The notes under the pieces are model-generated. The model had not been told where the DNA came from. It made no database searches and saw only the letters and a list, made by a program, of their open reading frames with translations. A stretch of 64,000 nucleotides of DNA from Pantoea eucrina (GTDB lineage: Bacteria; Pseudomonadota; Gammaproteobacteria; Enterobacterales; Enterobacteriaceae). The stretch is taken from the NCBI RefSeq assembly GCF_001691555.1, contig NZ_MAYN01000008.1, positions 1-64,000 on the forward strand, written 5' to 3'. A program made the translations under genes and the position numbers. This document shows, one piece after another, positions 1 through 10,066 of this stretch; within the stretch, counting starts at the first letter, position 1, and each line of letters opens with the position of its first letter.

Positions 1-10
1 TAACAGAATT

Positions 11-130
11 TGCCTGGCGGCCACAGCGCGGCGGTCCCACCTGACCCCATGCCGAACTCAGAAGTGAAACGCCGTAGCGCCGATGGTAGTGTGGGGCCTC
101 CCCATGCGAGAGTAGGGAACTGCCAGGCAT
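11..130 (+). rRNA. rrf: 5S ribosomal RNA
   Basis: The 120-nt sequence begins TGCCTGGCGG and ends TGCCAGGCAT. These termini pair with each other, and the interior is nearly identical to E. coli 5S rRNA as I remember it. It is the last gene of an rRNA operon whose 16S and 23S genes lie before the window. No tRNA follows it before the terminator. Confidence 0.98.
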
Positions 131-144
131 CCATCAAGTAAGAG

Positions 145-173
145 AGCCCTGAACAGACGTTCAGGGCTTTTTT
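145..173 (+). terminator. rrn operon terminator
   Basis: A 10-bp perfect stem (145-154 with 159-168) with a 4-nt loop is followed by a T run. This is a rho-independent terminator directly behind the 5S gene. Confidence 0.93.
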
Positions 174-205
174 ACGTCTGCAGAAAACGCAGAAATGAGT
201 AAAAT

Positions 206-709
206 TTAAGCTTTTTTCAGCCAGCTGACGATAAAGTCAGCGATGCGGTCAGGCTGGTTGATATCCAGCAGCGGCAGATCAAGCGCCAGGGCTTCATCGC
301 TGGCTATGGCAATCACATATTCATCCAGCAACTCTTCTGCCCCGCCTTTAACACCACGCCGCCACAGCGCAATTTTTGCCACCTTTTCATCCCTGAATCC
401 TTCAACCAGTATCAGATCCAGCGCTGCGCTGTTCATCTGTGCTGCCAGATGCTGCAGAGATGCGGGTTCATCTGGCGTTTCACACATCAGCGCCCAGCGC
501 CGTTCACTGGCAACCATCACCTGGTCGGCGCCCGCTTTACGTAAAACGTAGCTGTCTTTACCTGGCGTATCGATCTCCAGCTGATGATGAGAATGCTTGA
601 TCAGCCCGGTCCGGATCCCGCGCTGTTTTAACAGCGGTATCAGCGATTTAAGCAGCGTAGTCTTGCCGGTACCGCTCCACGCGGCAATGGCGAGTAAAGG
701 GACGTCCAT
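206..709 (-). CDS. mobB: Molybdopterin-guanine dinucleotide biosynthesis adapter MobB
   Basis: This small GTP-binding protein assists MobA in attaching GMP to molybdopterin. A Walker A motif, WSGTGKTT, lies at residues 11-18, and the segment LILVEGFRDE near residue 100 is typical of the family. At 167 residues it has the usual length. Its ATG overlaps the mobA stop by one base (TAATG), so the two genes are translationally coupled in a minus-strand pair transcribed from the mobA side. In E. coli MobB is dispensable and acts as an adapter. The family assignment is secure. Confidence 0.95.
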   Translation of the reverse strand: MDVPLLAIAAWSGTGKTTLLKSLIPLLKQRGIRTGLIKHSHHQLEIDTPGKDSYVLRKAGADQVMVASERRWALMCETPDEPASLQHLAAQMNSAALDLILVEGFRDEKVAKIALWRRGVKGGAEELLDEYVIAIASDEALALDLPLLDINQPDRIADFIVSWLKKA

Positions 710-1281
710 TATTCTCCTTCCTCCTGTGCCAGATCGTCTGCGGTATTGATATTACGGAATAGTGTCTCATCCTCATCAAACAGCACTGCATGGCCGCCGC
801 TGGCGCACAGAAACTGCATCAGACGCCGTTCGCCGCGTGAGAGATACATGGCCAGTTCATCAGCCAGCGCCCGGTTAAGCAGAGCCAGTACCGGATGATC
901 GCGCATGACCGATCTGACCCAGACCGCCGGCGCCTCTGCGCGCTGTTGCCATAGCCGCAGGACAAAATCCTGAGGAATATAGGGCGTATCACAGGCGCAG
1001 AAAACAACCCATTCGCTCTGGCTATGGCGTAATCCGCTCAGCATACCCGCCAGCGGACCGGGCCAGTCAGGTAATGTGTCTGTTATCACTTTACAGCCGC
1101 TTAACTGATATTGATCAAGGTGCCGGTTAGCGCTGATCAGCACACTCTCTACCTGTGGCTGCAGTCGCTGCAGCACATGCTGATAAAGAGGCTGATTATG
1201 CAGCCGCACCAGCCCCTTATCACGACCTCCCATACGGCTGCCCTGGCCACCCGCCAGAATAACGCCGGTAAATACGGGCAT
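709..1281 (-). CDS. mobA: Molybdenum cofactor guanylyltransferase MobA
   Basis: This cytoplasmic enzyme transfers GMP from GTP to Mo-molybdopterin to form the bis-MGD cofactor of DMSO-reductase-family enzymes. The N-terminus carries the nucleotidyltransferase signature [15 protein letters not shown] (about residues 9-23), and the 190-residue length fits. It is the first gene of the mobAB pair and is divergent from yihD. Only 46 bases separate the two start codons, so their promoters must overlap or lie inside coding sequence. Confidence 0.95.
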   Translation of the reverse strand: MPVFTGVILAGGQGSRMGGRDKGLVRLHNQPLYQHVLQRLQPQVESVLISANRHLDQYQLSGCKVITDTLPDWPGPLAGMLSGLRHSQSEWVVFCACDTPYIPQDFVLRLWQQRAEAPAVWVRSVMRDHPVLALLNRALADELAMYLSRGERRLMQFLCASGGHAVLFDEDETLFRNINTADDLAQEEGE

Positions 1282-1327
1282 GGTTATCTCCTTTTATAAA
1301 CCCGCGCAGTGTAACGAGGGATCGGCT

Positions 1328-1603
1328 ATGAAAACCCATCGTCTTAACGAACTGATTGCGCTCCTGCAGCCTGCCTGGCAGCAGGAGCCTGAATATAACC
1401 TGCTGGCTTTTTTACACAAGCTGGCGCAGGAGGCGGGCTTTCATGGCCCGTTAAGTGAATTAAGCGACGACATATTGATTTACCATCTCAAAATGCGTGA
1501 TACCGATAGCACCACAGAAATACCCGGTATCAGAAAAGATTACGAAGCAGACTTTAAAACAGCACTGTTACGCGCACGCGGTGTGATCAAGGCTGACGAG
1601 TAG
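1328..1603 (+). CDS. yihD: YihD family protein (DUF1040)
   Basis: This 91-residue cytoplasmic protein is conserved in enterobacteria and has no established biochemical function. I chose the internal ATG at 1328, which gives [10 protein letters not shown] as in E. coli YihD. The frame is open back to 1280, but that extension overlaps mobA and is unlike the family. It lies just upstream of srkA and dsbA with a 46-bp gap, so it may share their transcript. No catalytic motif is visible. Confidence 0.9.
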   Translation: MKTHRLNELIALLQPAWQQEPEYNLLAFLHKLAQEAGFHGPLSELSDDILIYHLKMRDTDSTTEIPGIRKDYEADFKTALLRARGVIKADE

Positions 1604-1649
1604 TGCTATCCTTGCGCATCTACTGCAAAGGTAACATACAGGGCCGACA

Positions 1650-2636
1650 ATGAACGACGCTGCCTTTAATTTTCATACGCTGGATCCGGATGCCATTCTC
1701 GACGCTTTATGGGATACCGGCCTGCGGGTGGAGTCAGGCTTAACGGCGCTGAACAGCTATGAAAACCGCGTTTACCAGTTCAGCGATGATGAAAACCGGC
1801 GCTACGTCGCTAAGTTTTATCGTCCGCAGCGCTGGAGCCGGGAACAGATCCTTGAAGAGCATGCGCTGGCGCTGGATCTGCTGAATGACGACGTGCCGGT
1901 AGCGGCACCGCTTACGCTACAGGACAGCACGCTTAACCAGCATGCCGGATTTATGTTTGCCGTGTTCCCCAGCGTCGGCGGTCGTCAGTATGAAACGGAC
2001 AATGAGGAACAGATGGAGTGGGTGGGCCGCTTCCTCGGCCGCATGCATCAGACCGGACGTCGTAAACCTTTCGTCCGGCGTCCGGAGCTGGGGCTTGAAG
2101 AGTATATCCGGCAGCCACAGCAGACGCTGGCCCACAGCGAGCTGGTACCGGCAAGGCTTAAAGAGAGCTTGCTGAAGGCTATAGAGCATCTCTTAAGCAC
2201 GCTGCAGCAGAGCTGGCACACGCAGTGGCAGCCGCTGCGCCTGCACGGCGACTGTCATCCGGGCAATATTTTATGGCGTGACGGCCCGATGTTTGTTGAT
2301 CTGGATGATGCGCGCACCGGCCCGGCCGTGCAGGATCTCTGGATGCTGATAAACGGCGATCGACAGGAACAGCGCATTCAGTGGGATATTCTGATAGAGG
2401 CGTATAACGAGTTCGGTGATTTCGATTTACATGAATTGACACTGATTGAGTCTTTACGCGCCATGCGCATGGTTTATTATCTGGCCTGGGTCGTACGCCG
2501 CTGGCAGGATCCCGCTTTTCCGCGTGCGTTCCCCTGGATGACTGACGAGGATTTCTGGCGCCGGCAGATTGCACTCCTGATTGAGCAGGAGCGACTGTTG
2601 CACGAACCCCCATTACGGCTTGGTCCGCAATTTTAA
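1650..2636 (+). CDS. srkA: Stress response serine/threonine kinase SrkA
   Basis: This is a choline-kinase-like protein kinase (YihE/RdoA) that in E. coli protects against stress-induced death and belongs to the Cpx-regulated srkA-dsbA unit. The length, 328 residues, equals the E. coli protein. The catalytic loop HGDCHPGN lies near residues 200-207 and the metal-binding FVDLDDA follows about 14 residues later. dsbA begins 26 bp downstream, consistent with co-transcription. Its substrate is not evident from sequence. Confidence 0.95.
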   Translation: MNDAAFNFHTLDPDAILDALWDTGLRVESGLTALNSYENRVYQFSDDENRRYVAKFYRPQRWSREQILEEHALALDLLNDDVPVAAPLTLQDSTLNQHAGFMFAVFPSVGGRQYETDNEEQMEWVGRFLGRMHQTGRRKPFVRRPELGLEEYIRQPQQTLAHSELVPARLKESLLKAIEHLLSTLQQSWHTQWQPLRLHGDCHPGNILWRDGPMFVDLDDARTGPAVQDLWMLINGDRQEQRIQWDILIEAYNEFGDFDLHELTLIESLRAMRMVYYLAWVVRRWQDPAFPRAFPWMTDEDFWRRQIALLIEQERLLHEPPLRLGPQF

Positions 2637-2662
2637 TAACGTACTCAGGAGATAGGTTAACA

Positions 2663-3292
2663 ATGAAAAAAATCTGGCTTGCGCTGGCGGGAATGTTGCT
2701 GGCATTTAGCGTATCAGCGGCGCAGTTCACCGACGGTAAACAGTATGTCACGCTGCAGAAGCCGGTGGCAGGTGAACCTCAGGTCATGGAATTCTTCTCG
2801 TTTTTCTGCCCGCACTGCTATCAGTTTGAACGTGTTTACCACGTCAGCGAGGCAGTGAAGAAGAACCTGCCGGCTGAGACCAAAGTGACAAAATATCACG
2901 TCGATTTTCTCGGCGGTGACTTAGGGCCGGTTGTAACGCACGCCTGGGCAGTGGCTATGGCACTCGGCGTGGAAAGCAAAGTTACCGCACCAATTTTTGA
3001 TGGCATTCAGAAGACGCAAACCATCACCGATCCGGCCAGCCTGAAAGAGACCTTTATCAAAGCAGCAGGGATCTCAGCTGGCGATTATGATGCTGCCTGG
3101 AACAGCTTTGCGGTCAAGGCGCTGGTTGCGCAGCAGCAGAAAGCCGCTTCTGACGTCAATCTGCAGGGCGTGCCGGCTATTTTTGTTAACGGCAAATATA
3201 TGGTCAATAACGGCGGTCTGGACACCAGCTCTATGGAGAATTTTGTCGCCGATTATGCCAACGTGGTTAAGTTCCTGGCTGAAAAGCAGTAA
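2663..3292 (+). CDS. dsbA: Periplasmic thiol:disulfide oxidoreductase DsbA
   Basis: This periplasmic enzyme introduces disulfide bonds into exported proteins and is re-oxidised by DsbB. A Sec signal peptide is visible (MKK, a hydrophobic core, then SVSA; likely cleavage after residue 19). The active site is C49-P-H-C52, and the cis-proline loop [10 protein letters not shown] lies near residue 169. The length of 209 residues is standard. It follows srkA closely and is closed by a strong terminator. Confidence 0.97.
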   Translation: MKKIWLALAGMLLAFSVSAAQFTDGKQYVTLQKPVAGEPQVMEFFSFFCPHCYQFERVYHVSEAVKKNLPAETKVTKYHVDFLGGDLGPVVTHAWAVAMALGVESKVTAPIFDGIQKTQTITDPASLKETFIKAAGISAGDYDAAWNSFAVKALVAQQQKAASDVNLQGVPAIFVNGKYMVNNGGLDTSSMENFVADYANVVKFLAEKQ

Positions 3293-3305
3293 CGTAATAC
3301 GCTTA

Positions 3306-3330
3306 AACGCTGGCAATGCCAGCGTTTTTT
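3306..3330 (+). terminator. dsbA terminator
   Basis: A 9-bp stem (3306-3314 with 3318-3326) with a 3-nt loop is followed by a run of T, 14 bases after the dsbA stop. Confidence 0.9.
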
Positions 3331-3658
3331 ATTTCTTTCTTCCTCATTTATTCTTTTTTCCGCAGATCCTCCGCAGTGATATCCACATGGACGATCGCGT
3401 CCCCGAAAGCGCGCTCTGTGTCACGGCAACTTATTAACTTACTGTAAATAAATAGTTATTATCTGATATTTTTTTTTCTCATCCTGAAAAATTAGCGCCC
3501 TGTAAAATTTGCGCACAAAGTTATCCACAGAAAGATCGTTGCGATCCGCGTTTGATAACCGTGAAAAAAAGTGCCTCTCTCCCGTGTTCATTCAACATTT
3601 TTCTCAGGTTGTGGCATCCTTATAAGCCTGAATCTCGCAACGAAGAAACCTTAACACT
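3331..3658 (+). promoter_or_regulatory. dsbA-polA intergenic region / polA control region
   Basis: This 328-bp gap has no credible gene. It is AT-rich from about 3430 to 3480 and carries one perfect DnaA box (listed separately). The polA promoter must lie here, but I cannot fix its boxes with confidence. Confidence 0.5.
3521..3529 (+). promoter_or_regulatory. DnaA box upstream of polA
   Basis: The sequence TTATCCACA is a perfect match to the high-affinity DnaA box. It lies 130 bp before the polA start codon. DnaA is known to stimulate polA expression in E. coli, so the box is plausibly functional. A single 9-mer can also occur by chance. Confidence 0.6.
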
Positions 3659-6442
3659 ATGGCGAAAATCGCAGAAAATCCCCTGATTCTGGTAGACGGA
3701 TCCTCTTATCTCTACCGTGCATATCATGCCTTTCCGCCACTGACCAACAGCGCGGGTGAACCCACCGGCGCGATGTATGGTGTGCTCAACATGCTGAAAA
3801 GCCTGCTGATGCAGTATCAGCCCAGCCATGTGGCTGTGGTCTTCGATGCGAAAGGAAAAACCTTCCGTGACGAACTGTTCGAACACTACAAGTCTCATCG
3901 CCCGCCGATGCCTGACGATCTGCGTGCGCAGATCGCACCGCTGCATGAAATGGTAAAAGCGATGGGGCTGCCGCTGCTGGCCGTATCGGGCGTGGAAGCG
4001 GACGATGTTATCGGTACGCTGGCGCTGGAAGCGGGTAAACAGGGGCGCAGCGTGCTGATCAGCACCGGTGATAAAGATATGGCGCAGCTGGTGACGCCAG
4101 AGATCACGCTGATCAATACCATGAGCAATACCGTACTGGGACCGGAAGAGGTTGAAGAGAAATATGGTGTGCCGCCTGCACTGATCATCGATTTTCTGGC
4201 GATGATGGGCGACAGTTCCGATAACATTCCCGGCGTGCCGGGCGTAGGTGAGAAGACCGCGCAGGCGCTGCTGCAGGGACTGGGTGGCATGCATGCCATT
4301 TATGAAAATCTCGACAAAGTAGCCGGTCTGGCATTCCGTGGCGCGAAAACCATGGCGGCCAAACTCGAACAGAACCGCGATGTGGCCTTTCTCTCCTACC
4401 AGCTGGCGACCATTAAAACGGATGTGCCGCTGGAGGTGAGTTACGATCAGCTGACGGTGAACCAGCCTGACGTTGAGACGCTGCAGACGCTGTTTGCCCG
4501 CTTTGAATTCCGGCGCTGGCAGGCCGATCTGCAGGAAGGTAAGTGGCTGCAGGGCAAAAAGAGCAATGTGCAGGCGCAGAGCGTGCTGGCTGATGAGCCC
4601 GAGGCCGCGGAAGCCACCAGCGTGCTCTCAGCAGACGGGTATGTCACTATCCTTGATGAGGCAACCTTTAACACCTGGCTCGATAAACTGAAGCAGGCTG
4701 ACGTGTTTGCCTTCGACCTTGAAACTGATTCACTCGATACGCTCAGCGCGACCATTGTGGGTATCGCCTTTGCCGTCGCGCCCGGTGAGGCCGCCTACCT
4801 GCCGGTGGCGCACGACTATCTGGACGCACCCGATCAGCTCGATCGCATCGACGTGCTGGCGAAATTAAAACCGCTGCTGGAAGATGAACGCGCGGCGAAA
4901 GTCGGGCAGAACCTGAAGTACGATCGCGGCGTGCTGAAAAATTACGGTATCGAACTGCGCGGCATCCGGTTTGACACCATGCTGGAGTCATACTGTCTGA
5001 ACAGCATTGGCGGCAAGCATGATATGGACAGCCTCTCGGCGCGCTGGCTGAATCACAAGACGGTCACGTTCACGGAGATCGCCGGCAAAGGCAAAAATCA
5101 GCTCACGTTTAACCAGATTGCGCTGGAGCAGGCGGCACACTATGCGGCAGAAGATGCCGATGTGACGCTGCAGCTGCATCAGCAGATGTGGCCAAAACTG
5201 GAGCAGGAAGCGGGTCCGAAACAGGTCTTTACGGACATCGAAATGCCCCTGGTCACGGTGATTTCACGTATTGAGCGTAACGGCGTGCTTATCGATCAGA
5301 ACATCCTCGCCAGGCACTCTCAGGAGCTGACCACCCGCCTCTCTGAACTGGAACTGAAGGCGCATGAACTGGCGGGCGAGCCGTTTAATCTCTCCTCAAC
5401 TAAACAGCTGCAGACCATCCTGTTTGAAAAGCAGGGCATTAAGCCTACGAAGAAGACACCGGGCGGCGCACCTTCAACCAGCGAAGAGGTGCTGGCCGAG
5501 CTGGCGCTTGATTATCCGTTGCCAAAAGTCATTCTGGAGCATCGGGGGCTGTCAAAGCTGAAATCTACCTACACCGATAAACTGCCGCAGATGATTAATC
5601 CGGTCTCCGGACGCGTTCACACCTCTTATCATCAGGCCGTCACGGCGACCGGCCGTCTCTCTTCGACCGATCCGAACCTGCAGAACATTCCGGTCCGTAA
5701 CGAAGAAGGTCGCCGGATCCGTCAGGCCTTTATTGCCGGTACAGATAAACGGATTGTTGCTGCGGACTATTCCCAGATTGAGCTGCGCATCATGGCGCAT
5801 CTGTCACAGGATAAAGGTTTGCTGGATGCCTTTGCCCAGGGAGAGGATATCCACCGTGCCACGGCAGCGGAAGTATTTGGTTCCGCGCTGGAAAAGGTCT
5901 CAGCCGAGCAGCGCCGCAGCGCCAAAGCGATTAACTTTGGCCTGATTTATGGCATGAGTGCTTTTGGTCTGTCGCGCCAGCTGAACATCGGTGCCGGTGA
6001 AGCGAAGAAATATATGGATCTCTACTTCGAACGCTATCCGGGCGTGCTGCGTTACATGGAAAAGACCCGCGATCAGGCGGCGTCCAAAGGCTATGTGGAG
6101 ACGCTGGACGGGCGTCGTCTGTGGCTGCCGGATATCAAATCCAGTAACGCTATCCGCCGCAAAGCGGCTGAGCGTGCGGCAATCAATGCGCCAATGCAGG
6201 GAACTGCAGCAGATATCATCAAGCGGGCAATGATTGCCGTGGATGGCTGGCTGCAGCAGCAGAGCGGTGATGACGTGAAGATGATCATGCAGGTACACGA
6301 TGAACTGGTGTTTGAGATCCACAAAGACGCGGTGGAGAGCGCCAGCGCAAAAATCCGTCAGCTGATGGAGAGCAGCATGACGCTGGATGTGCCGCTGCTG
6401 GTGGAAGTCGGCGTCGGTGATAACTGGGATCAGGCGCACTGA
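3659..6442 (+). CDS. polA: DNA polymerase I
   Basis: Pol I fills gaps and removes RNA primers in replication and repair. The 927 residues carry three domains: an N-terminal 5'-3' exonuclease (about 1-290, beginning [17 protein letters not shown]), a 3'-5' exonuclease (about 330-520, with the metal-binding FDLETDSLD intact, so proofreading is expected), and the polymerase (about 550-927). In the polymerase, motif A is ADYSQIELR, the O-helix is [14 protein letters not shown] and motif C is QVHDELVF. All catalytic carboxylates are present. The Spot 42 RNA gene follows, as in E. coli. Confidence 0.98.
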   Translation: MAKIAENPLILVDGSSYLYRAYHAFPPLTNSAGEPTGAMYGVLNMLKSLLMQYQPSHVAVVFDAKGKTFRDELFEHYKSHRPPMPDDLRAQIAPLHEMVKAMGLPLLAVSGVEADDVIGTLALEAGKQGRSVLISTGDKDMAQLVTPEITLINTMSNTVLGPEEVEEKYGVPPALIIDFLAMMGDSSDNIPGVPGVGEKTAQALLQGLGGMHAIYENLDKVAGLAFRGAKTMAAKLEQNRDVAFLSYQLATIKTDVPLEVSYDQLTVNQPDVETLQTLFARFEFRRWQADLQEGKWLQGKKSNVQAQSVLADEPEAAEATSVLSADGYVTILDEATFNTWLDKLKQADVFAFDLETDSLDTLSATIVGIAFAVAPGEAAYLPVAHDYLDAPDQLDRIDVLAKLKPLLEDERAAKVGQNLKYDRGVLKNYGIELRGIRFDTMLESYCLNSIGGKHDMDSLSARWLNHKTVTFTEIAGKGKNQLTFNQIALEQAAHYAAEDADVTLQLHQQMWPKLEQEAGPKQVFTDIEMPLVTVISRIERNGVLIDQNILARHSQELTTRLSELELKAHELAGEPFNLSSTKQLQTILFEKQGIKPTKKTPGGAPSTSEEVLAELALDYPLPKVILEHRGLSKLKSTYTDKLPQMINPVSGRVHTSYHQAVTATGRLSSTDPNLQNIPVRNEEGRRIRQAFIAGTDKRIVAADYSQIELRIMAHLSQDKGLLDAFAQGEDIHRATAAEVFGSALEKVSAEQRRSAKAINFGLIYGMSAFGLSRQLNIGAGEAKKYMDLYFERYPGVLRYMEKTRDQAASKGYVETLDGRRLWLPDIKSSNAIRRKAAERAAINAPMQGTAADIIKRAMIAVDGWLQQQSGDDVKMIMQVHDELVFEIHKDAVESASAKIRQLMESSMTLDVPLLVEVGVGDNWDQAH

Positions 6443-6559
6443 TCTAACTTGCTGCCTGCTAAACATTTTTTCGGGAATTAAACTATAGCTTCTGTGCAAA
6501 AGTGTGACGAGGCTGGTAAAAATTATGTCAAAACCTGAAAGTGAATCACAAAAAATCCT

Positions 6560-6587
6560 TTGTCGGTCAGAAAAAATCAGGTAAAGT
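6560..6587 (+). promoter_or_regulatory. Putative spf promoter
   Basis: TTGTCG (6560-6565) and TAAAGT (6582-6587) are separated by 16 bp, with the expected RNA start at 6595. In E. coli CRP-cAMP represses this promoter. I could not find a convincing full CRP palindrome here. Confidence 0.55.
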
Positions 6588-6594
6588 TCGTCGC

Positions 6595-6702
6595 GTAGGG
6601 TACAGAGGTAAGATGTTCTATCTTTCAGACCTTTTACTTCACGTAATCGGATTTGGCTGAATATTTAGCCGCCCCAGTCAGTTATGACTGGGGCGTTTTT
6701 TA
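6595..6702 (+). ncRNA. spf: Spot 42 small RNA
   Basis: The 108-nt sequence starts GTAGGGTACAGAGGTAAG and is almost identical to E. coli Spot 42. Its intrinsic terminator is a 10-bp stem (6671-6680 with 6685-6694) plus a T run. Spot 42 is an Hfq-dependent RNA that represses secondary-carbon and central-metabolism mRNAs during growth on glucose. Its place between polA and engB is the canonical one. Confidence 0.97.
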
Positions 6703-6732
6703 TTGGGCTTTTTTCACCTGACTACGCTGCCG

Positions 6733-7377
6733 TTACTCTGCTGGCAGGTTATCTGCATCGCCTTCCCGGGCCGGCTCAAGTTCGCTGAACCAGGTATCCA
6801 GCTTCTGACGCACTTTGTCCACGCCCAGCTTTTTCAGCGAAGAGAACATCTCAACCTGCACGTCGCCCGTAAAGCCCAGCGCGGCTTCACGCACCATATT
6901 GAGCTGCGCTTTACGCGCGCCAGAAGCGAGCTTGTCCGCTTTGGTCAGCAGCACTAAAACCGGAATGTTGCTGCTCACGGCCCACTCAATCATCTGCTGA
7001 TCGAGATCTTTAAGCGGGTGGCGGATATCCATCAGCACCACCAGCCCTTTCAGCGCCTGCCGCTTTTGCAGATATTCTGCCAGCGCACGCTGCCATTTAC
7101 GTTTCATCTCTTCCGGTACTTCGGCATAGCCGTAGCCGGGCAGATCCACCAGACGTTTGCCCTCAACCACTTCAAACAGGTTGATAAGCTGGGTACGCCC
7201 CGGCGTTTTACTGGTGCGCGCCAGACTTTTCTGGTTAGTCAGTGTATTAAGCGCACTGGATTTGCCTGCATTTGAGCGCCCGGCAAAGGCTACTTCAATA
7301 CCCGTGTCGGACGGCAGATGACGGATATCTGGCGCACTGAGCATGAAGTGAGTAACGTGATAATTCAAAGCAGACAA
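6733..7377 (-). CDS. engB: Ribosome biogenesis GTPase EngB (YihA/YsxC)
   Basis: This essential Era-like GTPase is needed for large-subunit assembly. The G1 motif GRSNAGKSS is at residues 33-41, and DLPGYGY (G3) and LTKADKL (G4) follow. The frame is open further upstream, but the family N-terminus aligns with a TTG at 7375-7377, which has a GGAG ribosome-binding site 6 bases before it. The product is then 214 residues. An ATG ten codons further in (near 7344) is the main alternative start. The C-terminal tail is acidic. Confidence 0.93.
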   Translation of the reverse strand: MSALNYHVTHFMLSAPDIRHLPSDTGIEVAFAGRSNAGKSSALNTLTNQKSLARTSKTPGRTQLINLFEVVEGKRLVDLPGYGYAEVPEEMKRKWQRALAEYLQKRQALKGLVVLMDIRHPLKDLDQQMIEWAVSSNIPVLVLLTKADKLASGARKAQLNMVREAALGFTGDVQVEMFSSLKKLGVDKVRQKLDTWFSELEPAREGDADNLPAE

Positions 7378-7555
7378 AATAGACTCCAGCTGATAGATAC
7401 GGACTAATGCGCTGATTATACCTGTTATGACGCAAAAGTATCTGACAGCTGTTGCCCTGACAGACTGTGTAAGAGATCGCCGTTTCATGATGCCAGTTTT
7501 GGCTGAAATATAAAAAGTTCAATATTTTTTTATCATTAAAATACAAAGTCTTGCG

Positions 7556-7583
7556 TTGTTTTAATCACTCTTTTCTCTAAATA
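7556..7583 (+). promoter_or_regulatory. Putative csrC promoter
   Basis: TTGTTT (7556-7561) and TAAATA (7578-7583) are separated by 16 bp in an AT-rich stretch. A start near 7590 would place the first GGA motif at the very 5' end of the RNA. Confidence 0.45.
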
Positions 7584-7589
7584 AGGGCA

Positions 7590-7861
7590 AGGACTCACTT
7601 GTTGATTCTGCACTTTCGTCTACATTTGGTGTCAGTGCAAGGCAGCACCCATCAGGATGATGCGCTCAGGAGTGTCCGGAAGACCACGAGCATGGCAGGA
7701 GTACGATTCAGGCAGGAATCGGGAAAGGACAGGGATTACTCGCAGGAGCGATATGGCGACGGAGTGACCGGGACGTTGAGAGCCGTAAAGGATTTATTCA
7801 GAGTTTCCTTCGTACGAAGGTGCGAAATAAGGCGATAGCAAAAGCTATCGCCTTTTTTCTT
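7590..7861 (+). ncRNA. csrC: CsrC small RNA (CsrA-sequestering)
   Basis: This non-coding interval between engB and yihI, the known csrC position, holds 13 GGA motifs in about 240 nt, several as AGGA/CAGGA. GGA is the core of CsrA binding sites. The RNA ends at a strong terminator (7829-7859). CsrC titrates the regulator CsrA and so affects glycogen, motility and exopolysaccharide. The primary sequence differs widely from E. coli CsrC, so the call rests on position, motif density and terminator. The 5' end is estimated. Confidence 0.88.
7829..7859 (+). terminator. csrC terminator
   Basis: An 11-bp perfect stem (7829-7839 with 7844-7854) with an AAAA loop is followed by TTTTT. Confidence 0.92.
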
Positions 7862-7931
7862 TGTCTGCTTTCTGCTAGATTTCGCCGCAATTCTATACTG
7901 AACTCACCAGGCATCACTGAGACCGGATACC

Positions 7932-8453
7932 ATGAAGCAACCTGCACCCGCCCAGCGTGGCAAACCCGCTGCTAAAGCCAAACGCAAATCGCGTGAAGAA
8001 CTGAATCAGGAAGCGCGCGATCGTAAACGTGACAAAAAGCACAGCGGCCATAAATCGGGCAGCCGTGCCAGCCCGACGGCGCAGAGCAGCGGCAGCGCAC
8101 AGACTAAAAAAAGCAGCGATGCCCGCATTGGCAGCAAAAAACCGGTATCGCTGGTGGCTGAAGGCAAAACGCAGCCCGTGACAAAAGCGGCACCTCAGCC
8201 CAAAGCGAAAGCGCAGAAAGTACGCCTGACGCCTGAAGAGGAGCTGGCGAAGCTGGAGAACGACGAACGTCTCGACACACTGCTTGATCGCCTGGAAAAA
8301 GGCGAGACGCTGAGCGGTGAAGACCAGGCGTGGCTGGATGAGACGCTGGACCGCATCGATGAGCTGATGGAAACGCTGGGGATCGCGCTGGATGACGACG
8401 CCGAAGATGAGCAGGCTGAAGAAGATATGATGCGCCTGCTGAAAGGGCAGTAA
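7932..8453 (+). CDS. yihI: Der GTPase-activating protein YihI
   Basis: In E. coli YihI stimulates GTP hydrolysis by the ribosome-assembly GTPase Der. The 173-residue protein is strongly bipartite. The first roughly 85 residues are Lys/Arg/Ser-rich and likely disordered. The second half is acidic and helical ([20 protein letters not shown] and on), ending in a very acidic tail. Both features are typical of the family. It follows csrC and precedes a small membrane ORF and hemN. Confidence 0.93.
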   Translation: MKQPAPAQRGKPAAKAKRKSREELNQEARDRKRDKKHSGHKSGSRASPTAQSSGSAQTKKSSDARIGSKKPVSLVAEGKTQPVTKAAPQPKAKAQKVRLTPEEELAKLENDERLDTLLDRLEKGETLSGEDQAWLDETLDRIDELMETLGIALDDDAEDEQAEEDMMRLLKGQ

Positions 8454-8510
8454 TTCCGTTACCGGACGGCATGCGCCGTACCGCATGCCGCGCTGAGCAG
8501 GTATTCAACA

Positions 8511-8684
8511 ATGTTTTGGCCTGGATCAATTTTAGCGCTGCTGCTCACATGTTATATCCTCTGGTTATTGTTTAAACTACGCCGCCTGTCGCGCCTGAAA
8601 TCGCGTTTATGGCGGCGTTCCCTTCACCGCTTCACTGACCCTTCTGCGCGACCTTTCCGGACCACACGCCACCGAAAGAGGTAA
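8511..8684 (+). CDS. Small single-pass membrane protein (57 aa), uncharacterised
   Basis: The ORF begins ATG TTT TGG CCT and ends TAA two bases before the hemN start codon. The product opens MFWPGSILALLLTCYILWLL, one clear N-terminal membrane helix, followed by a very basic tail rich in Arg, Leu and Ser (about 19 Arg/Lys in 37 residues). An AGG lies about 9 bases before the ATG, a modest ribosome-binding site. The tight spacing suggests translational coupling with hemN. Other gammaproteobacteria carry a longer membrane-anchored DUF2489 protein at this spot, so this may be a shortened relative. I do not recognise a function. Confidence 0.55.
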   Translation: MFWPGSILALLLTCYILWLLFKLRRLSRLKSRLWRRSLHRFTDPSARPFRTTRHRKR

Positions 8685-8686
8685 GC

Positions 8687-10060
8687 ATGACCGCGCAGCA
8701 GATAGAATGGGATCAGCAGCTGGTTGAGAAATACAGCGGCTCAGGCCCGCGTTATACTTCCTATCCCACCGCGCCGGAATTCAGTGAAATTTTCCGCGAC
8801 GCAGATTTTCAGCAGGCTGCTACCCGCTATCCTCACCGGCCGCTCTCCCTTTACGTGCATATTCCGTTCTGTCACAGGCTATGTTACTTCTGCGGCTGCA
8901 ATAAAATAGTGACGCGTCAGCGGCATAAAGCTGACCGCTATCTGAATGCGCTGGCACAGGAGATCGCCTGTCGTGCACCGCTGTTTGCCGGTCGCCGGGT
9001 AACTCAGCTGCACTGGGGAGGCGGCACGCCGACCTTCCTTGACGGACCGCAGATAAGCCGGCTGATGGCGCTGTTGCGGCATCACTTTGATATAGCGGAT
9101 GACGCTGAAATGTCGATCGAAATCGATCCGCGTGAGATCGCACCGGCCACGATCGATCATCTGCGGGCGGAAGGATTTAACCGCCTGAGCATAGGGATTC
9201 AGGATTTTGATCGGGCGGTGCAGGCGCGCATTAACCGGGTACAGGATGAAGCGGCAATTGGTGCGCTGGTAAAGCGCGCGCGCGAACAGGGCTTTCGTTC
9301 GGTCAGTTTCGATCTGATCTACGGTCTGCCGCTGCAGACTGCGGAACGCTTTGCACGGACGCTGCAGCGGGTGGTCGGGCTTGCTCCCGACCGTCTCAGC
9401 CTGTTCAGCTATGCGCATATGCCCGCGCTGTTTGCGGCGCAGCGCAAAATCAAAGCAGCAGAGCTACCCGACGCCGCGCAAAAGCTGCTGATCCTGCAGC
9501 AGAGCATTGCCACACTGACCGCCGCAGGCTACCAGTTTATCGGGATGGATCACTTTGCCCGGCCGGATGATGACCTGGCGATCGCGCAGCGCAGCGGCCT
9601 GCTGCACCGCAATTTTCAGGGCTACACCACGCACGGTGAGAGCGATCTGCTGGGACTGGGCGTTTCTGCTATCAGCATGCTGGGCGACAGCTATGCGCAG
9701 AACCGGAAAGTGCTGAATGAGTGGTATGCAGGGGTGGAGCAGCAGGGTAGCGCGCTGTGGCGCGGATTAACGCTGACGGAGGATGATCGTTTGCGGCGCG
9801 AGGTCATTAAACAGCTTATCTGCAACTTCACGCTCGATTTTGCCGCCGTGGAGGCGCAGTGGCCGGTCGCGTTTGAAGACTATTTTGCTGAAGATTTGAC
9901 GCAGTTAGCCCCGCTGGTGGCGGAGGGGCTGGTGCGTTATGAAGCGCGGCGCCTGACGGTGACCGGGCGCGGCCGTCTGCTGATCCGCTCTGTCTGCATG
10001 TGTTTTGATCGCTATCTGCGGCAGAAAAACCGCCAGCAGCACTATTCCCGGATTATTTAA
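8687..10060 (+). CDS. hemN: Oxygen-independent coproporphyrinogen III dehydrogenase
   Basis: This radical-SAM enzyme converts coproporphyrinogen III to protoporphyrinogen IX during anaerobic heme synthesis. The Fe-S ligands are C62, C66 and C69 with C71 adjacent (CHRLCYFCGC). The glycine-rich SAM segment HWGGGTPTF and the HemN C-terminal domain follow. At 457 residues it matches the family. It starts just after a 57-codon membrane ORF and is followed by a hairpin shared with yshB. Confidence 0.96.
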   Translation: MTAQQIEWDQQLVEKYSGSGPRYTSYPTAPEFSEIFRDADFQQAATRYPHRPLSLYVHIPFCHRLCYFCGCNKIVTRQRHKADRYLNALAQEIACRAPLFAGRRVTQLHWGGGTPTFLDGPQISRLMALLRHHFDIADDAEMSIEIDPREIAPATIDHLRAEGFNRLSIGIQDFDRAVQARINRVQDEAAIGALVKRAREQGFRSVSFDLIYGLPLQTAERFARTLQRVVGLAPDRLSLFSYAHMPALFAAQRKIKAAELPDAAQKLLILQQSIATLTAAGYQFIGMDHFARPDDDLAIAQRSGLLHRNFQGYTTHGESDLLGLGVSAISMLGDSYAQNRKVLNEWYAGVEQQGSALWRGLTLTEDDRLRREVIKQLICNFTLDFAAVEAQWPVAFEDYFAEDLTQLAPLVAEGLVRYEARRLTVTGRGRLLIRSVCMCFDRYLRQKNRQQHYSRII

Positions 10061-10066
10061 ATAACA

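Noticed and set aside
3620..4294. 224-codon minus-strand frame inside polA
   Set aside because: It is antisense to the 5' exonuclease domain of polA and His/Arg-rich as antisense frames usually are.
6500..6560. CRP binding site upstream of spf
   Set aside because: A TCACA half-site is present at 6546-6550, but the matching TGTGA half is not at the right distance.
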